From: CAYUVF01 sp964448045
GTDB taxonomy: Bacteria; Bacteroidota; Rhodothermia; Rhodothermales; Salinibacteraceae
Length of the DNA: 45,195 bases
Assembly (NCBI GenBank): GCA_964448045.1
Contig: CAYUVF010000033.1
Coordinates: 1 to 45,195, forward strand
Reading direction: 5' to 3'
A program made the translations under genes and the position numbers. The notes under the pieces are model-generated. The model was given only the letters and a program-made list of their open reading frames with translations. It did no database searches and had not been told where the DNA came from. Below are positions 18,201-26,087 of the stretch, piece after piece. Numbering within the stretch: the stretch's first letter is position 1; each line of letters begins with the position of its first letter.

Positions 18201-18356
18201 GGCGGACTCGTCGCCTCGACGCTCGTGACGCTCGTGCTGATTCCCGTGGCCTACGTGGCCGTCGAGCAGCTGGCCGTCCGGGTTCGCAGCGTGCTCCCGA
18301 ACTGGTCGTGGCTGCCCGACCCCGGCACCACGCGCGTCCGCCCCGCCCGTTCGTAA
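15216..18356 (+). CDS. RND multidrug/solute efflux pump, AcrB/HAE1-type inner-membrane permease
   Basis: 1046 residues, the normal size of AcrB-type pumps. It starts with the usual first helix (RRPIATAMTFLAVIVVGIV) and contains two homologous halves with large periplasmic loops. TM4 has GLIVDNAIVVLENI with the proton-relay aspartate. The second half shows GIVVNNAIVLVDYINL, and the C-terminal helices show LRPILMTTLTTVLGLVPLAL. It uses the proton gradient to move substrates outward through the adaptor encoded just upstream. A strong bidirectional terminator follows at 18394-18432. Substrate range cannot be read from sequence. Confidence 0.96.
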   Translation: MALYDTSIRRPIATAMTFLAVIVVGIVSFTYLPVDLLPEIEYPRVTVYTNYPNVGPEEIEKIITDPVANAVSGVPNVERITSNSDEGGSRVNLEFAQGTDLNAAANDVRAALDRIRDDLPVEAEPPGIWKFDPNSQEIVTIAVESSRDMESLTRLLERNLSRQFEQIPGVGTLNIQGGIYRQVRVNIERDRLSAYDLSAAQVQQAISQSNVALPGGNVKEGLNDLYVRTQGEYESLEEIRQTVITTVNGTPVRVEDVAEVVDGYEDLQRIAELNGVPVVRLEIQKQSGANTVTVAEQIRAEVDRINQNRSDVRLTVVSDQSEFIRKSINNVQNSAIWGSLLAILVLYLFLRNGSTTFIIALSIPISIIATFGLLFFNDLTLNQMTFGGLALGVGLIVDNAIVVLENIIRQREENGRSLIDAASVGTREVAGAIVASTLTTSVIFLPLVFARTTTAALFQSLALVVVFALACSLLVALTLVPMMASRFLTVDPDEETAATNRSKSWFQRAFAQLENRYSNLIRRALKRRWVVFTTTAVLLAGAVALWPMISVELAPQTDANQIDVDLEMAQGTNIAVVMEYLEELEKRVKPVLPQDDVENFAKQVQPWGAEVEIRLKSASERSINTFALADTIRSAVLGQIPGADIQVDAQSGLWILRRIFSSGGGNQALQVELRGYDLEQARTIAQQIRNRLERVEGVATARSGQREGRPEQNIRFLRDKISALGLSTQEVARAVQTNVGGSRAAVYREGGEQFPITVRLRPEDRLSVQDLDNISIQTPAGESVPLSALVSTSRGRGPTEIRRISGQRVTYISATLESDAVLGEVVERSRTALSDIRLPEGFSITFGGEYREQQKAQRDFMIAIIMALVLIYMVMAGQFERFLDPFVVMFSVPLVLIGVLPTLVLTNTTVNIQSVMGLVMLIGIVVNNAIVLVDYINLMRRDRELPLLDAVAEAGRLRLRPILMTTLTTVLGLVPLALGLGAGAEIQAALARVVIGGLVASTLVTLVLIPVAYVAVEQLAVRVRSVLPNWSWLPDPGTTRVRPARS

Positions 18357-18393
18357 TCGACGGCTCAATCTCCATTTGATTCCACCCCCACGC

Positions 18394-18432
18394 AAAAGGG
18401 GCACGCCGGGCTCACGCCCACGTGCCCCTTTT
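18394..18432. terminator. Bidirectional rho-independent terminator between convergent genes
   Basis: AAAAGGGGCACG (18394-18405) and CGTGCCCCTTTT (18421-18432) are perfect 12-base inverted arms around a 15-base loop that can itself pair (GGGC/GCCC). A-runs on one side and T-runs on the other allow it to end both the RND pump transcript and the clpS transcript. Confidence 0.9.
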
Positions 18433-18457
18433 CGTGTGTCTGTGCTGGACGTGCAAA

Positions 18458-18829
18458 TCAGCCCTTAATTTCGGTCACCAGCTCGATCTCTTTCAGGACA
18501 CTCTGCACCTCGAAGCACTCCTCAAAGGAACCCTCGTAGACGGTCGCCTTGCCCTCCGTGTGCACCGTCCACGCCAGCTTCTCGGCTTCCGAGGTGCTAC
18601 AACCGGTTGCTTTAACGAGTTGGTTGATCACCTCCTCGAAGGTGTGCACGTCATCGTTGTAGAGGATGACGCTCCAGGGCTCGTCGAGGTGCTCCTCGGT
18701 GTCCTTGGCCTCCTCTTCTTCGACCTCGACCTCCGTATCGGGCGCAGCCGGTTCGGCCGTAGCGGCGACAGCAGCCTGTGCAGCAGACAACGCAGACCAA
18801 AAAGCGGGGGCAACGCGATTCATCATCAT
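18458..18829 (-). CDS. clpS: ATP-dependent Clp protease adaptor ClpS
   Basis: 123 residues. The C-terminal 80 residues are the ClpS core: WSVILYNDDVHTFEEVI, a helix VNQL..TGCSTSEAEKLAW, then HTEGKATVYEGSFEEC and a final helix. NDDVHT is the motif that reads N-degrons and hands substrates to ClpA/ClpC. The N-terminal extension is long and very acidic (EVEVEEEEAKDTEEH), consistent with the flexible tail that enters the Clp pore, though more acidic than usual. It lies 15 bases after purS on the same strand, an uncommon pairing. Confidence 0.95.
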   Translation of the reverse strand: MMMNRVAPAFWSALSAAQAAVAATAEPAAPDTEVEVEEEEAKDTEEHLDEPWSVILYNDDVHTFEEVINQLVKATGCSTSEAEKLAWTVHTEGKATVYEGSFEECFEVQSVLKEIELVTEIKG

Positions 18830-18844
18830 ACGCGAAAAGAATCC

Positions 18845-19135
18845 TTAATTCGATGCAGAAGCAGCGTTGGCGGACACGGCCTCGGGGTCTACTTTAGCGA
18901 GGCGGATGGCATAGTTCTCGGTGACCGGATTGGCCAGCAGCTTGTCGCAGGCCTCCTCGGCGATAGAGCGAGCGTCGGCTTCGCTGTCCTCCTCGATCCA
19001 GAGCTCCGCCAGGGTACCCATGCGCACGCGCTCGACGCTGTCATAGCCGAGGTTCATCAGCGCGTGGTGAACCGTTTTGCCCTGCGGATCGAGGATGGAG
19101 GGCCGGAGTGTAATCGAGATCGTGGCTTTGTACAT
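18845..19135 (-). CDS. purS: Phosphoribosylformylglycinamidine synthase subunit PurS
   Basis: 96 residues with the complete small PurS fold: ATISITLRPSILDPQGKTV, HHALMNLGYDSVERVRMG and a final EEACDKLLANPVTENYAIRL. PurS links PurL and PurQ in the multi-subunit enzyme that makes FGAM in purine synthesis. The other subunits are not in this window. The C-terminus carries an extra 15-residue Ala/Ser-rich tail. It is first in a two-gene unit with clpS. Confidence 0.94.
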   Translation of the reverse strand: MYKATISITLRPSILDPQGKTVHHALMNLGYDSVERVRMGTLAELWIEEDSEADARSIAEEACDKLLANPVTENYAIRLAKVDPEAVSANAASASN

Positions 19136-19246
19136 GACGGTGCGTTCGAGTGATCAGGCAGGCGATGGAGCGCAGCGCTCTATGATACGCTTTACGATAC
19201 AATGTAGCTCGATGGCGGCGCGGTGTTAACGAACAAGCGGCAAATT

Positions 19247-20140
19247 TTACGCAGCGGGGCCGTTCGTGGAAGGCGGTTCTTCCTCGGGTGCCGGCGTCAT
19301 CAGCGCATCGATGAGGCGATAGGTGGAGCGGCCGACGCCATGCAGCAGGTACACCGCCAGCACAATCAAGAGGCCGACTTCCTGCAGCCCGAGGATGAGC
19401 AGCAGCGCCACGCCGTATGCGGCCACCTTCCAGGGCCGGGCCCGGATGTATTCGACGGTTGGCTTTGGGATGGCGTCGAACTCGATGGTCGACACCATCA
19501 GCCCGGAGAGGACGAAAACGAGCGGCATCAGTACAGTAAGATCGCTAAGGTTGGAGCGACTGAACCACTCGGCGCCATCGGCATTGAGGATAAGCGCGAC
19601 GACGGTGATGGCCTGCACCGGGATGGGCAGCCCCTCGAAGACGTCCTTCTTCTCCCCGTCGAAGCTCAGGTTGTATCGGGCGAGCCGCACGGCCCCGCAG
19701 AGCGCAGGCAGCGCGGCGACAATCATCCCAAGCGGTCCAAATTCGTTGAGACCGAAGACGTACACCAGATACGCCGGCGCCACGCCAAAGGAGACGATGT
19801 CGCTCAACGAATCGAGCTCCACGCCAAATGGGCTAACGGCGTCGGTGAGGCGGGCCATCATGCCATCGAGCAGATCGAAAAAGCCCGCCAGCACGATCAG
19901 CCAGCATGCCATGACGAAGGCGCCTTCCTCGATCTGCGTCAGGGCAAGGAAGCCGCTGAACAAGTTCATCAGCGTAAAAAACGAAGGGAATGCCACCCGC
20001 GGCGGGGGGCGATGGCCCTGGCGATTGCGGCGGCGCTGCGCCCGGTAGGCGCTGAACCGCTCGCGGATGCGGCGGCGCTTGGGGCTGCGGCGGCGCGACG
20101 GCGCATCGCTGTCACGTGTCGAGGAAGACGCGTCAGCCAT
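19247..20140 (-). CDS. pssA: CDP-diacylglycerol-serine O-phosphatidyltransferase
   Basis: 297 residues. The CDP-alcohol phosphotransferase signature DGMMAR...G...D...D is complete in DGMMARLTDAVSPFGVELD, and the following SLSDIVSFGVAPAYL is typical of PssA. Several membrane helices follow (LVYVFGL, VLMPLVFVLSGLMV, VALLLILGLQEVGLLIVLAV). A basic, Arg/Pro-rich stretch of about 45 residues precedes the first helix. It makes phosphatidylserine at the inner membrane. Its ATG overlaps the psd stop by one base (TGATG), so the two genes of phosphatidylethanolamine synthesis are coupled. Confidence 0.95.
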   Translation of the reverse strand: MADASSSTRDSDAPSRRRSPKRRRIRERFSAYRAQRRRNRQGHRPPPRVAFPSFFTLMNLFSGFLALTQIEEGAFVMACWLIVLAGFFDLLDGMMARLTDAVSPFGVELDSLSDIVSFGVAPAYLVYVFGLNEFGPLGMIVAALPALCGAVRLARYNLSFDGEKKDVFEGLPIPVQAITVVALILNADGAEWFSRSNLSDLTVLMPLVFVLSGLMVSTIEFDAIPKPTVEYIRARPWKVAAYGVALLLILGLQEVGLLIVLAVYLLHGVGRSTYRLIDALMTPAPEEEPPSTNGPAA

Positions 20141-20862
20141 CAGGAGGACATCGCTTTTCGAGAAGCGGAGGGCGACGCATCCGGCGCGGCCGAGGAGGGG
20201 AAACGCCCCAGCACGGTTTCTCCGGCGCGGACGCGCATGTCTTTTTTGACGTTGAGCTGCACTTCGGGCGGAACGAGTACGTCCATCCGCGAGCCGAATT
20301 TGACAATGCCGAAGCGCGCTCCCGCCTCGACGCGGTCGCCCTGTTGCACATGGTACTCGATGCGCCGCGCCACGGCTCCGGCAATCTGCTTGAAGAGCAC
20401 CTTGAACCCGTCGGGGTGCCGCACGCCGATCTCGGAGCGCTCGTTCTTTTCGCTGGCTTTCGGGTGCCAGGCCACGAGGTAGTCGCCGGGCCGGTAGCGC
20501 ACGTACTCGACGATCCCGGTCGCCGGAATCCGGTTGACGTGCACATCAAGCGGCGAGAGAAAGATCGACACGCGCTGGGCGGGGCCGTCCAAATACAGCG
20601 AATCGGTCTCTTCGACGATCTCGACGATTTTGCCATCTGCAGGGGCCAGTAGCAGATCGCCGTCGACGGCGCCAGGCGGGGGCGTGCGAGTGGGGTCGCG
20701 AAAGAAGTACAGCGTAAAACAGAGCAGGCCGGCCCCCAACACAAGAAAGAGGGTACGCCAGAGCGGGCCAAATTGGAGTCCTATCGCAACCAGGACCACA
20801 CTAAGGGCCGCGGCCACGCCAATAATGAAATATCCTTCGTGGGCGAACAAGGGCGAATGCAC
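20140..20862 (-). CDS. psd: Phosphatidylserine decarboxylase proenzyme (short type)
   Basis: 240 residues from GTG 20862 (VHSPLFAHEGYF), matching the EGY-type N-terminus of the short Psd class. Two hydrophobic segments anchor the N-terminus. The core has DPTRTPPPG, LLAPADGKIV and LSPLDVHVNRIPATG. The self-cleavage site is Gly-Ser in IVKFGSRMDV, where the serine becomes the pyruvoyl cofactor. It turns phosphatidylserine into phosphatidylethanolamine and is coupled to pssA. The frame extends to GTG 20994, only 14 bases from divergent mtaB; that Arg/Gly/Pro-rich extension is probably not translated. TTG 20865 is another possible start. Confidence 0.93.
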   Translation of the reverse strand: MHSPLFAHEGYFIIGVAAALSVVLVAIGLQFGPLWRTLFLVLGAGLLCFTLYFFRDPTRTPPPGAVDGDLLLAPADGKIVEIVEETDSLYLDGPAQRVSIFLSPLDVHVNRIPATGIVEYVRYRPGDYLVAWHPKASEKNERSEIGVRHPDGFKVLFKQIAGAVARRIEYHVQQGDRVEAGARFGIVKFGSRMDVLVPPEVQLNVKKDMRVRAGETVLGRFPSSAAPDASPSASRKAMSS

Positions 20863-21008
20863 CAAGTTTGGGAATGACAGCAGGGGCCCGGCCGATGGAG
20901 GCGCGAGCCTACGCGGGCCGGCTGCCTTCCTGAAACCGTTGCCTGCGCTGGAGTTCCGACCCCGGCTCGACCCACGCTGCCCCCGCCGCACCACCCTCCT
21001 TTCGTTCG

Positions 21009-22334
21009 ATGCCGCGAGTATCCTTTCACACGCTGGGCTGCAAGCTCAACTACGCCGAAACACGCGCGATTCAGCGCGACTTTGAGGACCGCGATTACGA
21101 CGTCGTCGACTTCGGCGAGCCGGCTGAGGTGACCGTCATCAACACGTGCACCGTCACCAACACGGCCGAGGCCAAGGCGCGTAAGCACATCCGCCGCGTC
21201 CTCCGCGACCATCCCGAAACGTTCGTCGTCGTCACCGGCTGCTACGCGCAACTCCGGCCCGACGAGCTGGCCGCCATCGACGGCGTGGACGTGGTGCTGG
21301 GCTCCCACGAAAAGTTCCAGCTGTTCGACCTCATCAACGCCTTCAGCAAGCAGGAGCAAACGCAGATCAAGGTTTCCTGCATCGACGACACCGATTCGTT
21401 TGGTCCGGCTTTTTCTGCCGGTGAACGCACCCGCGCCTACCTGAAGGTGCAAGACGGATGCGACTATTCGTGCGCCTTCTGCACCATCCCGATGGCCCGC
21501 GGATCGAGCCGCTCGCAGTCGATCGAGGCGTCGGTCCGGCAGGCGCGGCAACTCGTCCGCGAAGGCTACCAAGAGATCGTGCTGAGCGGCATCAACATCG
21601 GGCTCTTTGGCGAGGATAACGGCGCCTCGTTCTTCGAGCTGATTCAGGCGCTCGATGACGTGGACGGCGTCGAGCGCTACCGCATCTCCTCCATCGAGCC
21701 GAACCTGCTCACGGATGAGATCATCGAATTCGTCGCGGAGTCCGACACCTTCCAGCCCCACTTTCACATCCCGCTGCAGAGCGGCGACAATGACGTGCTC
21801 GGTAAGATGCGCCGCCGCTATCAGCGCGACGTGTACGCCAGCCGGGTCGCCAAAATCAAGGAGTTGATGCCGCACGCGGGCATCGGCTGCGACGTGATCG
21901 TGGGCTTTCCCGCCGAAGACGAAGCCCGCTTCGAGAACAGCTATCGTTTCATCAACGCGCTGGACGTGACGTACCTGCACGTCTTCACCTACTCCGAGCG
22001 GCCCGGCACCGCTGCCGTCGAGCAGCCCGAACGGATGGGCGGCGACCGCGTGCCGGTGCCCGAGCGCAAGCGGCGCAACAAGATGCTGCGCGTGCTCTCG
22101 AAGAAGAAGGAGCATGCCTTCGCCGCGGCGCACGAAGACACCGTGCGCGAGGTGCTGTGGGAGACGCCGCAGGACAACGGCTACATGTACGGCTACACCG
22201 ACAACTACATCCGCGTCCGCCGCGAGGCCGATCCGAAGCGCGAGGGCGTGATTGAGGACATCCGCCTCGGCTCGCTGAACGACGACGGCACCGTGCAGGC
22301 CAAGGACACGGCGTTTATTCCGATCACGGGGTGA
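21009..22334 (+). CDS. mtaB: tRNA t6A37 methylthiotransferase MtaB (MiaB-like radical SAM enzyme)
   Basis: 441 residues. The N-terminal UPF0004 domain carries three cluster cysteines (TLGCKLNYAE, NTCTVTNTAEAKAR, VTGCYAQ). The radical SAM site is Cys151, Cys155 and Cys158 in DGCDYSCAFCTIP. The core continues with EIVLSGINIG, FHIPLQSGDNDVLGKMRRRY and DVIVGFPAEDE. A C-terminal TRAM-like segment recognises tRNA. TLGCKLNYAE and NTAEAKAR favour MtaB, which makes ms2t6A at position 37, over MiaB or RimO. It is divergent from psd and convergent with the nitroreductase. Confidence 0.93.
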   Translation: MPRVSFHTLGCKLNYAETRAIQRDFEDRDYDVVDFGEPAEVTVINTCTVTNTAEAKARKHIRRVLRDHPETFVVVTGCYAQLRPDELAAIDGVDVVLGSHEKFQLFDLINAFSKQEQTQIKVSCIDDTDSFGPAFSAGERTRAYLKVQDGCDYSCAFCTIPMARGSSRSQSIEASVRQARQLVREGYQEIVLSGINIGLFGEDNGASFFELIQALDDVDGVERYRISSIEPNLLTDEIIEFVAESDTFQPHFHIPLQSGDNDVLGKMRRRYQRDVYASRVAKIKELMPHAGIGCDVIVGFPAEDEARFENSYRFINALDVTYLHVFTYSERPGTAAVEQPERMGGDRVPVPERKRRNKMLRVLSKKKEHAFAAAHEDTVREVLWETPQDNGYMYGYTDNYIRVRREADPKREGVIEDIRLGSLNDDGTVQAKDTAFIPITG

Positions 22335-22548
22335 CAGATAGGGGCTCCCGATGGTCGCGTCATGCGGCTCGCTCACGCTCGCCGTCATGGATCAGGGTGT
22401 AGACGATTGGTCACATGAGCGTAGCGAACCTGTTGAAACAACTGGAGGAAGCTGAATGACACAAGCCGAAGGCGGGTAGTTGACCATCCTGACGCCACAT
22501 TCCATTTCTCGCCCCCAGGCGCACTCGATACGAACACAGCGAGCGCCT

Positions 22549-23178
22549 TTACTCCATCACCTCCGCCGCCTCGCCCCACGTCTCGCCGAACACCGTTTCG
22601 CTCAGGGGGCGCCGGGTGCGCGGGGACCGCTCGCCTTTGTGGAAGGTCTCCGGGATGCGCGACGGATCACCGAGGTAGCCAACGGCCAGCGCCGCCATCG
22701 GTGCAAAGTCGTCAGGCACCTCGTACGTCTCGCGGATGGCGTCGCGGTCGATGCCGGCCATCTGATGGACATACAGATCGAGCGCCGTCGCCTGCATCGT
22801 CAGCTGCGCCGACGCCGCCCCGAGGTCGTGCTGGGCGCATCGGTTGGGCTTTCCATTGCGTGAGAACGCCGCTTTGTAGAACGACAGCATTAGCACCGGG
22901 GCCGTCTGTGCCCATTTCTGGTTGCGCGGCCCAAGGCATCCGAGCAGCCGCTCGTACGCGTCCGGATTATCCTTCGTCGCGACGAGGTAGCGCCACGGCT
23001 GCTCATTGTAGGACGACGCGGCCCAGCGCGCGGCTTCCAAGATCTGGCGCAGTTTTTCGAGCTCAACGGGGCGGTCGGCGAAGGCGCGGGGACTCCAGCG
23101 CTGAGCGATGAGATCGAGCACATCGTGATCCGTATCGGCCCGTTTGATGGCGGCCGTGGGATGGTTGTCAACAGGCAT
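22549..23178 (-). CDS. Nitroreductase-family NAD(P)H:FMN oxidoreductase
   Basis: 209 residues from ATG 23178. The family start (IAQRWSPRAFADRPVE) supplies FMN-contacting Arg/Ser residues. Next come LRQILEAARWAASSYNEQPWRYLVA, a helical dimer region, MQATALDLYVHQMAGID, and a C-terminal VGYLGDP...PLSETVF. It probably reduces nitro, quinone or ene substrates with FMN in the cytoplasm; the substrate is unknown. A longer frame to 23277 adds Cys/Arg-rich residues that do not fit the family. Confidence 0.9.
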   Translation of the reverse strand: MPVDNHPTAAIKRADTDHDVLDLIAQRWSPRAFADRPVELEKLRQILEAARWAASSYNEQPWRYLVATKDNPDAYERLLGCLGPRNQKWAQTAPVLMLSFYKAAFSRNGKPNRCAQHDLGAASAQLTMQATALDLYVHQMAGIDRDAIRETYEVPDDFAPMAALAVGYLGDPSRIPETFHKGERSPRTRRPLSETVFGETWGEAAEVME

Positions 23179-23511
23179 GGGGCATCGAGGATCGATTTGG
23201 CGACATCGTTGGACGAAGCGATACCTGCCGCTACACGTCCGGTTCACTCCCCACCCGCATCGTTTCATTCCCGTCACACCCGTCTAAAGAGCCCATTAAA
23301 ATCTTCGGCGTGCGGTTCAACCGGTCCGGGGCGTGCGTATATGAAGACAGCAGGACGCGGTGAGACTCCGGCGCGCCCGGTCTGATGCAGAAGCGATGGA
23401 ATCGGGACGCCGGCGGGTAGGGAGCGCTTCCGCGGAGCGCGAGAGCGGAACGTGGAGCGCAGCGCCGTGTTTTACGGCCCGCTTTCTGGGGCACCTCCGC
23501 CTGCAGCAAGC
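23179..23511. other. Intergenic stretch before the chaperone unit, no gene seen
   Basis: About 330 bases between the divergent nitroreductase and DUF2760 starts. Short frames exist on both strands but none has protein-like composition. The right half repeats GAGCGC-like words and contains a weak hairpin, TTCCGC/GCGGAA at about 23429-23450. I see no tRNA or terminator with a T-run. Confidence 0.5.
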
Positions 23512-23528
23512 TCAAAACCCCGTTTTGA
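23512..23528. promoter_or_regulatory. Palindrome upstream of the DUF2760/Hsp70 unit
   Basis: TCAAAAC-CCC-GTTTTGA is a perfect 7-base inverted repeat around three bases, ending 22 bases before the ATG of the DUF2760 gene. Position and symmetry suit an operator for a dimeric regulator. It is not CIRCE, and the regulator is unknown. Confidence 0.35.
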
Positions 23529-23550
23529 TCGATTACAGCACGTGTGATTC

Positions 23551-24192
23551 ATGCGCAACTCGAGATTTGCAACGCTATCCCTGATTCTTGTTTTTCTCTT
23601 TAACGCTGCGCTGCTGGCTACGCTGTTCGTCGCCACGGGCGATGTGCTGCATGACCGCCTCGGCCTGCTGATCGGGGCCGGGCTTGGCTTCTCGCTGGCG
23701 CTGTGGTTCGTGCTGCAGCGCCTCGGTCGCCCTGCGGCCAAACCAGAATCCGCAGCGCCCGACCCCACCCCTGAAGAACCGACGCCCGCCGAGCCCGAGC
23801 CCCCCTCCCCGGCGCCCGCCGTGCAGATGCTCTCGATCCTCCAGCGCAAGGGGCGGCTCATCGACTTCCTGCAGGAAGACATCCAGCAATATGAAGACGC
23901 CCAGATTGGCGCGGCCGTACGCACCGTGCACGACGGCTGCCGCGAGGCGCTCCGTGAGCACGTTGAGCTGGAGCCCATCTTTGCCGACAACGAAGGGGAA
24001 TCGGTGACCGTCGAGCCGGGCTTCGACGCCCAATCGATCCGGCTGACGGGCAGCGTCACGGGCGATCCGCCGTTCACGGGCACGCTGCAGCACCGCGGCT
24101 GGCGCGTCAAATCCATCGACCTGCCGCAGCAAATGCAGTCGCCCGACGACAACGCGATGGTCGTGGCGGCCGCCGAAGTCGAGGTCCAGTAG
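23551..24192 (+). CDS. DUF2760 membrane protein of the Hsp70 unit
   Basis: 213 residues. Two membrane helices lie near the N-terminus (SLILVFLFNAALLATLFVA and LGLLIGAGLGFSLALWFVL), followed by a proline/glutamate-rich linker. The soluble domain begins with VQMLSILQRKGRLIDFLQED and continues with IGAAVRTVHDGCREALREH and a beta-rich end (SIRLTGSVTGDPPFTGTLQHRGW). This matches DUF2760, a family of unknown function that I recall being found beside Hsp70-like genes. The soluble domain should face the cytoplasm. It is 45 bases upstream of the first Hsp70 gene on the same strand, and may recruit or anchor the chaperones at the membrane. Confidence 0.85.
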   Translation: MRNSRFATLSLILVFLFNAALLATLFVATGDVLHDRLGLLIGAGLGFSLALWFVLQRLGRPAAKPESAAPDPTPEEPTPAEPEPPSPAPAVQMLSILQRKGRLIDFLQEDIQQYEDAQIGAAVRTVHDGCREALREHVELEPIFADNEGESVTVEPGFDAQSIRLTGSVTGDPPFTGTLQHRGWRVKSIDLPQQMQSPDDNAMVVAAAEVEVQ

Positions 24193-24237
24193 CCTCGCGT
24201 GCCGCTGATTCTGACCCGATCACCACACGAACCGATT

Positions 24238-26058
24238 ATGAGTGATTCGAAATACATCGTCGGGCTCGATCTGGGCACGACGCACTGCGCGCTCACCTTC
24301 ACCGAGGCCGACCACGCGCCGCACGAGACGCCCGCCATCCACCTGTTCGAGATCCCGCAGGTCGTCAATCCGGGCGAGGTCGACGCACAGCCGCTGCTGC
24401 CCTCCTTCCTGCTGATGCCGGGCCCGCACGACGTGCCCGAAGGCAGCCTCGGCCTGCCGTGGGATCCGGATCTGGACTACACGGTCGGCGCATTTGCCCG
24501 CGAGCGTGGAGCGGAGCTGCCGAGCCGCCTCGTCGCCTCGGCCAAGTCGTGGCTCTGCCACACCGGCGTCGACCGGACGGAGGCGATCCTCCCATGGGAC
24601 AGCCCGCCCGATACGCGCCGCATTTCCCCGCTGGAGGCCACCACGCGCTACCTGACGCACATTCGCGACGCGTGGAATTACCACATGGCCGATGATGACC
24701 CCGACGCCCGGCTCGAAGAGCAGACGCTCTTCCTCACCGTGCCCGCCTCGTTCGATGCCGTGGCGCGCGAGCTGACGGTGCGCGCCGCCCGCGAGGCCGG
24801 CCTCCACAACATGACGCTGCTCGAAGAGCCGCAGGCCGCCTTCTACGCGTGGATCGAGGCGCACGGCGACGGCTGGCGCGACGCCATCGACGTGGGCGAC
24901 TCGATCCTCGTCTGCGACGTCGGCGGCGGGACGACTGACTTCAGCCTGATCGAGGTCGTCGAAGAGGACGGCACCCTCGACCTCCAGCGCGTGGCCGTGG
25001 GCAACCACATCACGCTCGGCGGCGACAACATGGATCTGACGCTCGCCTACGCCGTCCGCCGCAAGCTCGCTCAGGACGGCACGCAGCTGGATGACTGGCA
25101 ATTCCGCGCGCTGACACATCAGTGCCGCACGGCGAAGGAGCGGCTGCTCAACAACCCGGAGGAGACGTCGGCGCCGGTCGTCATCGCCGGGCGCGGCTCG
25201 TCGCTCATCGGCGACACGATCCGCACCGAGCTGACGCGCGACGAGATCACCTCGATCCTCACCGACGGCTTCTTCCCTCACTGCGAGGCGACGGACTATC
25301 CGGAAAAGAAGCCGCGCGTCGGCATGCGGGAGATGGGCCTGCCGTACGAATCGGATCCCGCTATCACGCGGCATTTGGCTCAGTTCCTCGGGACGCAGAG
25401 CGCGCGGGGCGAGGGCGCAGGCGAGGTCCCGTTCCCCTCGGCGGTGCTGTTCAACGGCGGCGTCATGAAAGCCGAGCCGCTCCGCGAGCGCGTGCTGGAT
25501 GTGCTCCGCCAGTGGAGCGGCGACCAGGCCATCCGCGAGCTGCCCTCGGCCGACCTCGACACCGCCGTGGCGCGTGGGGCGAGCTACTACGGCACCGCCC
25601 GCGCAGGCCGCGGCATCCGCATCCGCGCCGGGGCGCCGCGGGCCTACTACATCGGGATCGAAAGCGCCATGCCCGCCGTTCCCGGCGTGCCGACACCCAT
25701 CAAAGCGCTGTGCGTCGTGCCCTTCGGCATGGAAGAGGGCACGTCGATGCGCATCCCCGAGCAGGAGTTCGGGCTGGTCGTGGGCGACGATGCCGTGTTC
25801 AACCTGATGGCCTCGACAACGCGCAAATCGGACGAGGCGGGCGCCATCGTGGAGGACTGGAACGACGAAATCGAGGAGGTCGCCACGATGGAGACGCACC
25901 TCGACGCCCCCGACGACGAGGCGGGCGACACCGTCATCCCGATCGTGCTGGAGAGCGCCTTCACCGAGGTCGGGACCCTCGAACTGTGGTGCGTGGCGCG
26001 CGATGGCGATCGGCGCTGGAAGCTGGAGTTTAATCTCCGCGAGCAGCAGGAAGCGTAA
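24238..26058 (+). CDS. Divergent Hsp70-family chaperone (short form)
   Basis: 606 residues from ATG 24238. The Hsp70 ATPase motifs are present: phosphate-1 GLDLGTTHCAL, phosphate-2 CDVGGGTTDFSLIEV, GGDNMD, and an adenosine-type FNGGVMKAEPLRERV. Unlike DnaK it has family-specific segments (LPSFLLMPGPHDVPEG, SAKSWLCHTGVDR). A reduced beta substrate-binding-like domain ends the protein (VFNLMASTTRKSD, TEVGTLELWCVAR), with no helical lid. A GTG at 24199 in frame is an alternative start. The paralogue follows 29 bases later and shares its layout closely, so the pair arose by duplication and may act together. Confidence 0.93.
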   Translation: MSDSKYIVGLDLGTTHCALTFTEADHAPHETPAIHLFEIPQVVNPGEVDAQPLLPSFLLMPGPHDVPEGSLGLPWDPDLDYTVGAFARERGAELPSRLVASAKSWLCHTGVDRTEAILPWDSPPDTRRISPLEATTRYLTHIRDAWNYHMADDDPDARLEEQTLFLTVPASFDAVARELTVRAAREAGLHNMTLLEEPQAAFYAWIEAHGDGWRDAIDVGDSILVCDVGGGTTDFSLIEVVEEDGTLDLQRVAVGNHITLGGDNMDLTLAYAVRRKLAQDGTQLDDWQFRALTHQCRTAKERLLNNPEETSAPVVIAGRGSSLIGDTIRTELTRDEITSILTDGFFPHCEATDYPEKKPRVGMREMGLPYESDPAITRHLAQFLGTQSARGEGAGEVPFPSAVLFNGGVMKAEPLRERVLDVLRQWSGDQAIRELPSADLDTAVARGASYYGTARAGRGIRIRAGAPRAYYIGIESAMPAVPGVPTPIKALCVVPFGMEEGTSMRIPEQEFGLVVGDDAVFNLMASTTRKSDEAGAIVEDWNDEIEEVATMETHLDAPDDEAGDTVIPIVLESAFTEVGTLELWCVARDGDRRWKLEFNLREQQEA

Positions 26059-26087
26059 TCTAAACGAATGGCCTCTGATTGGTTGAC

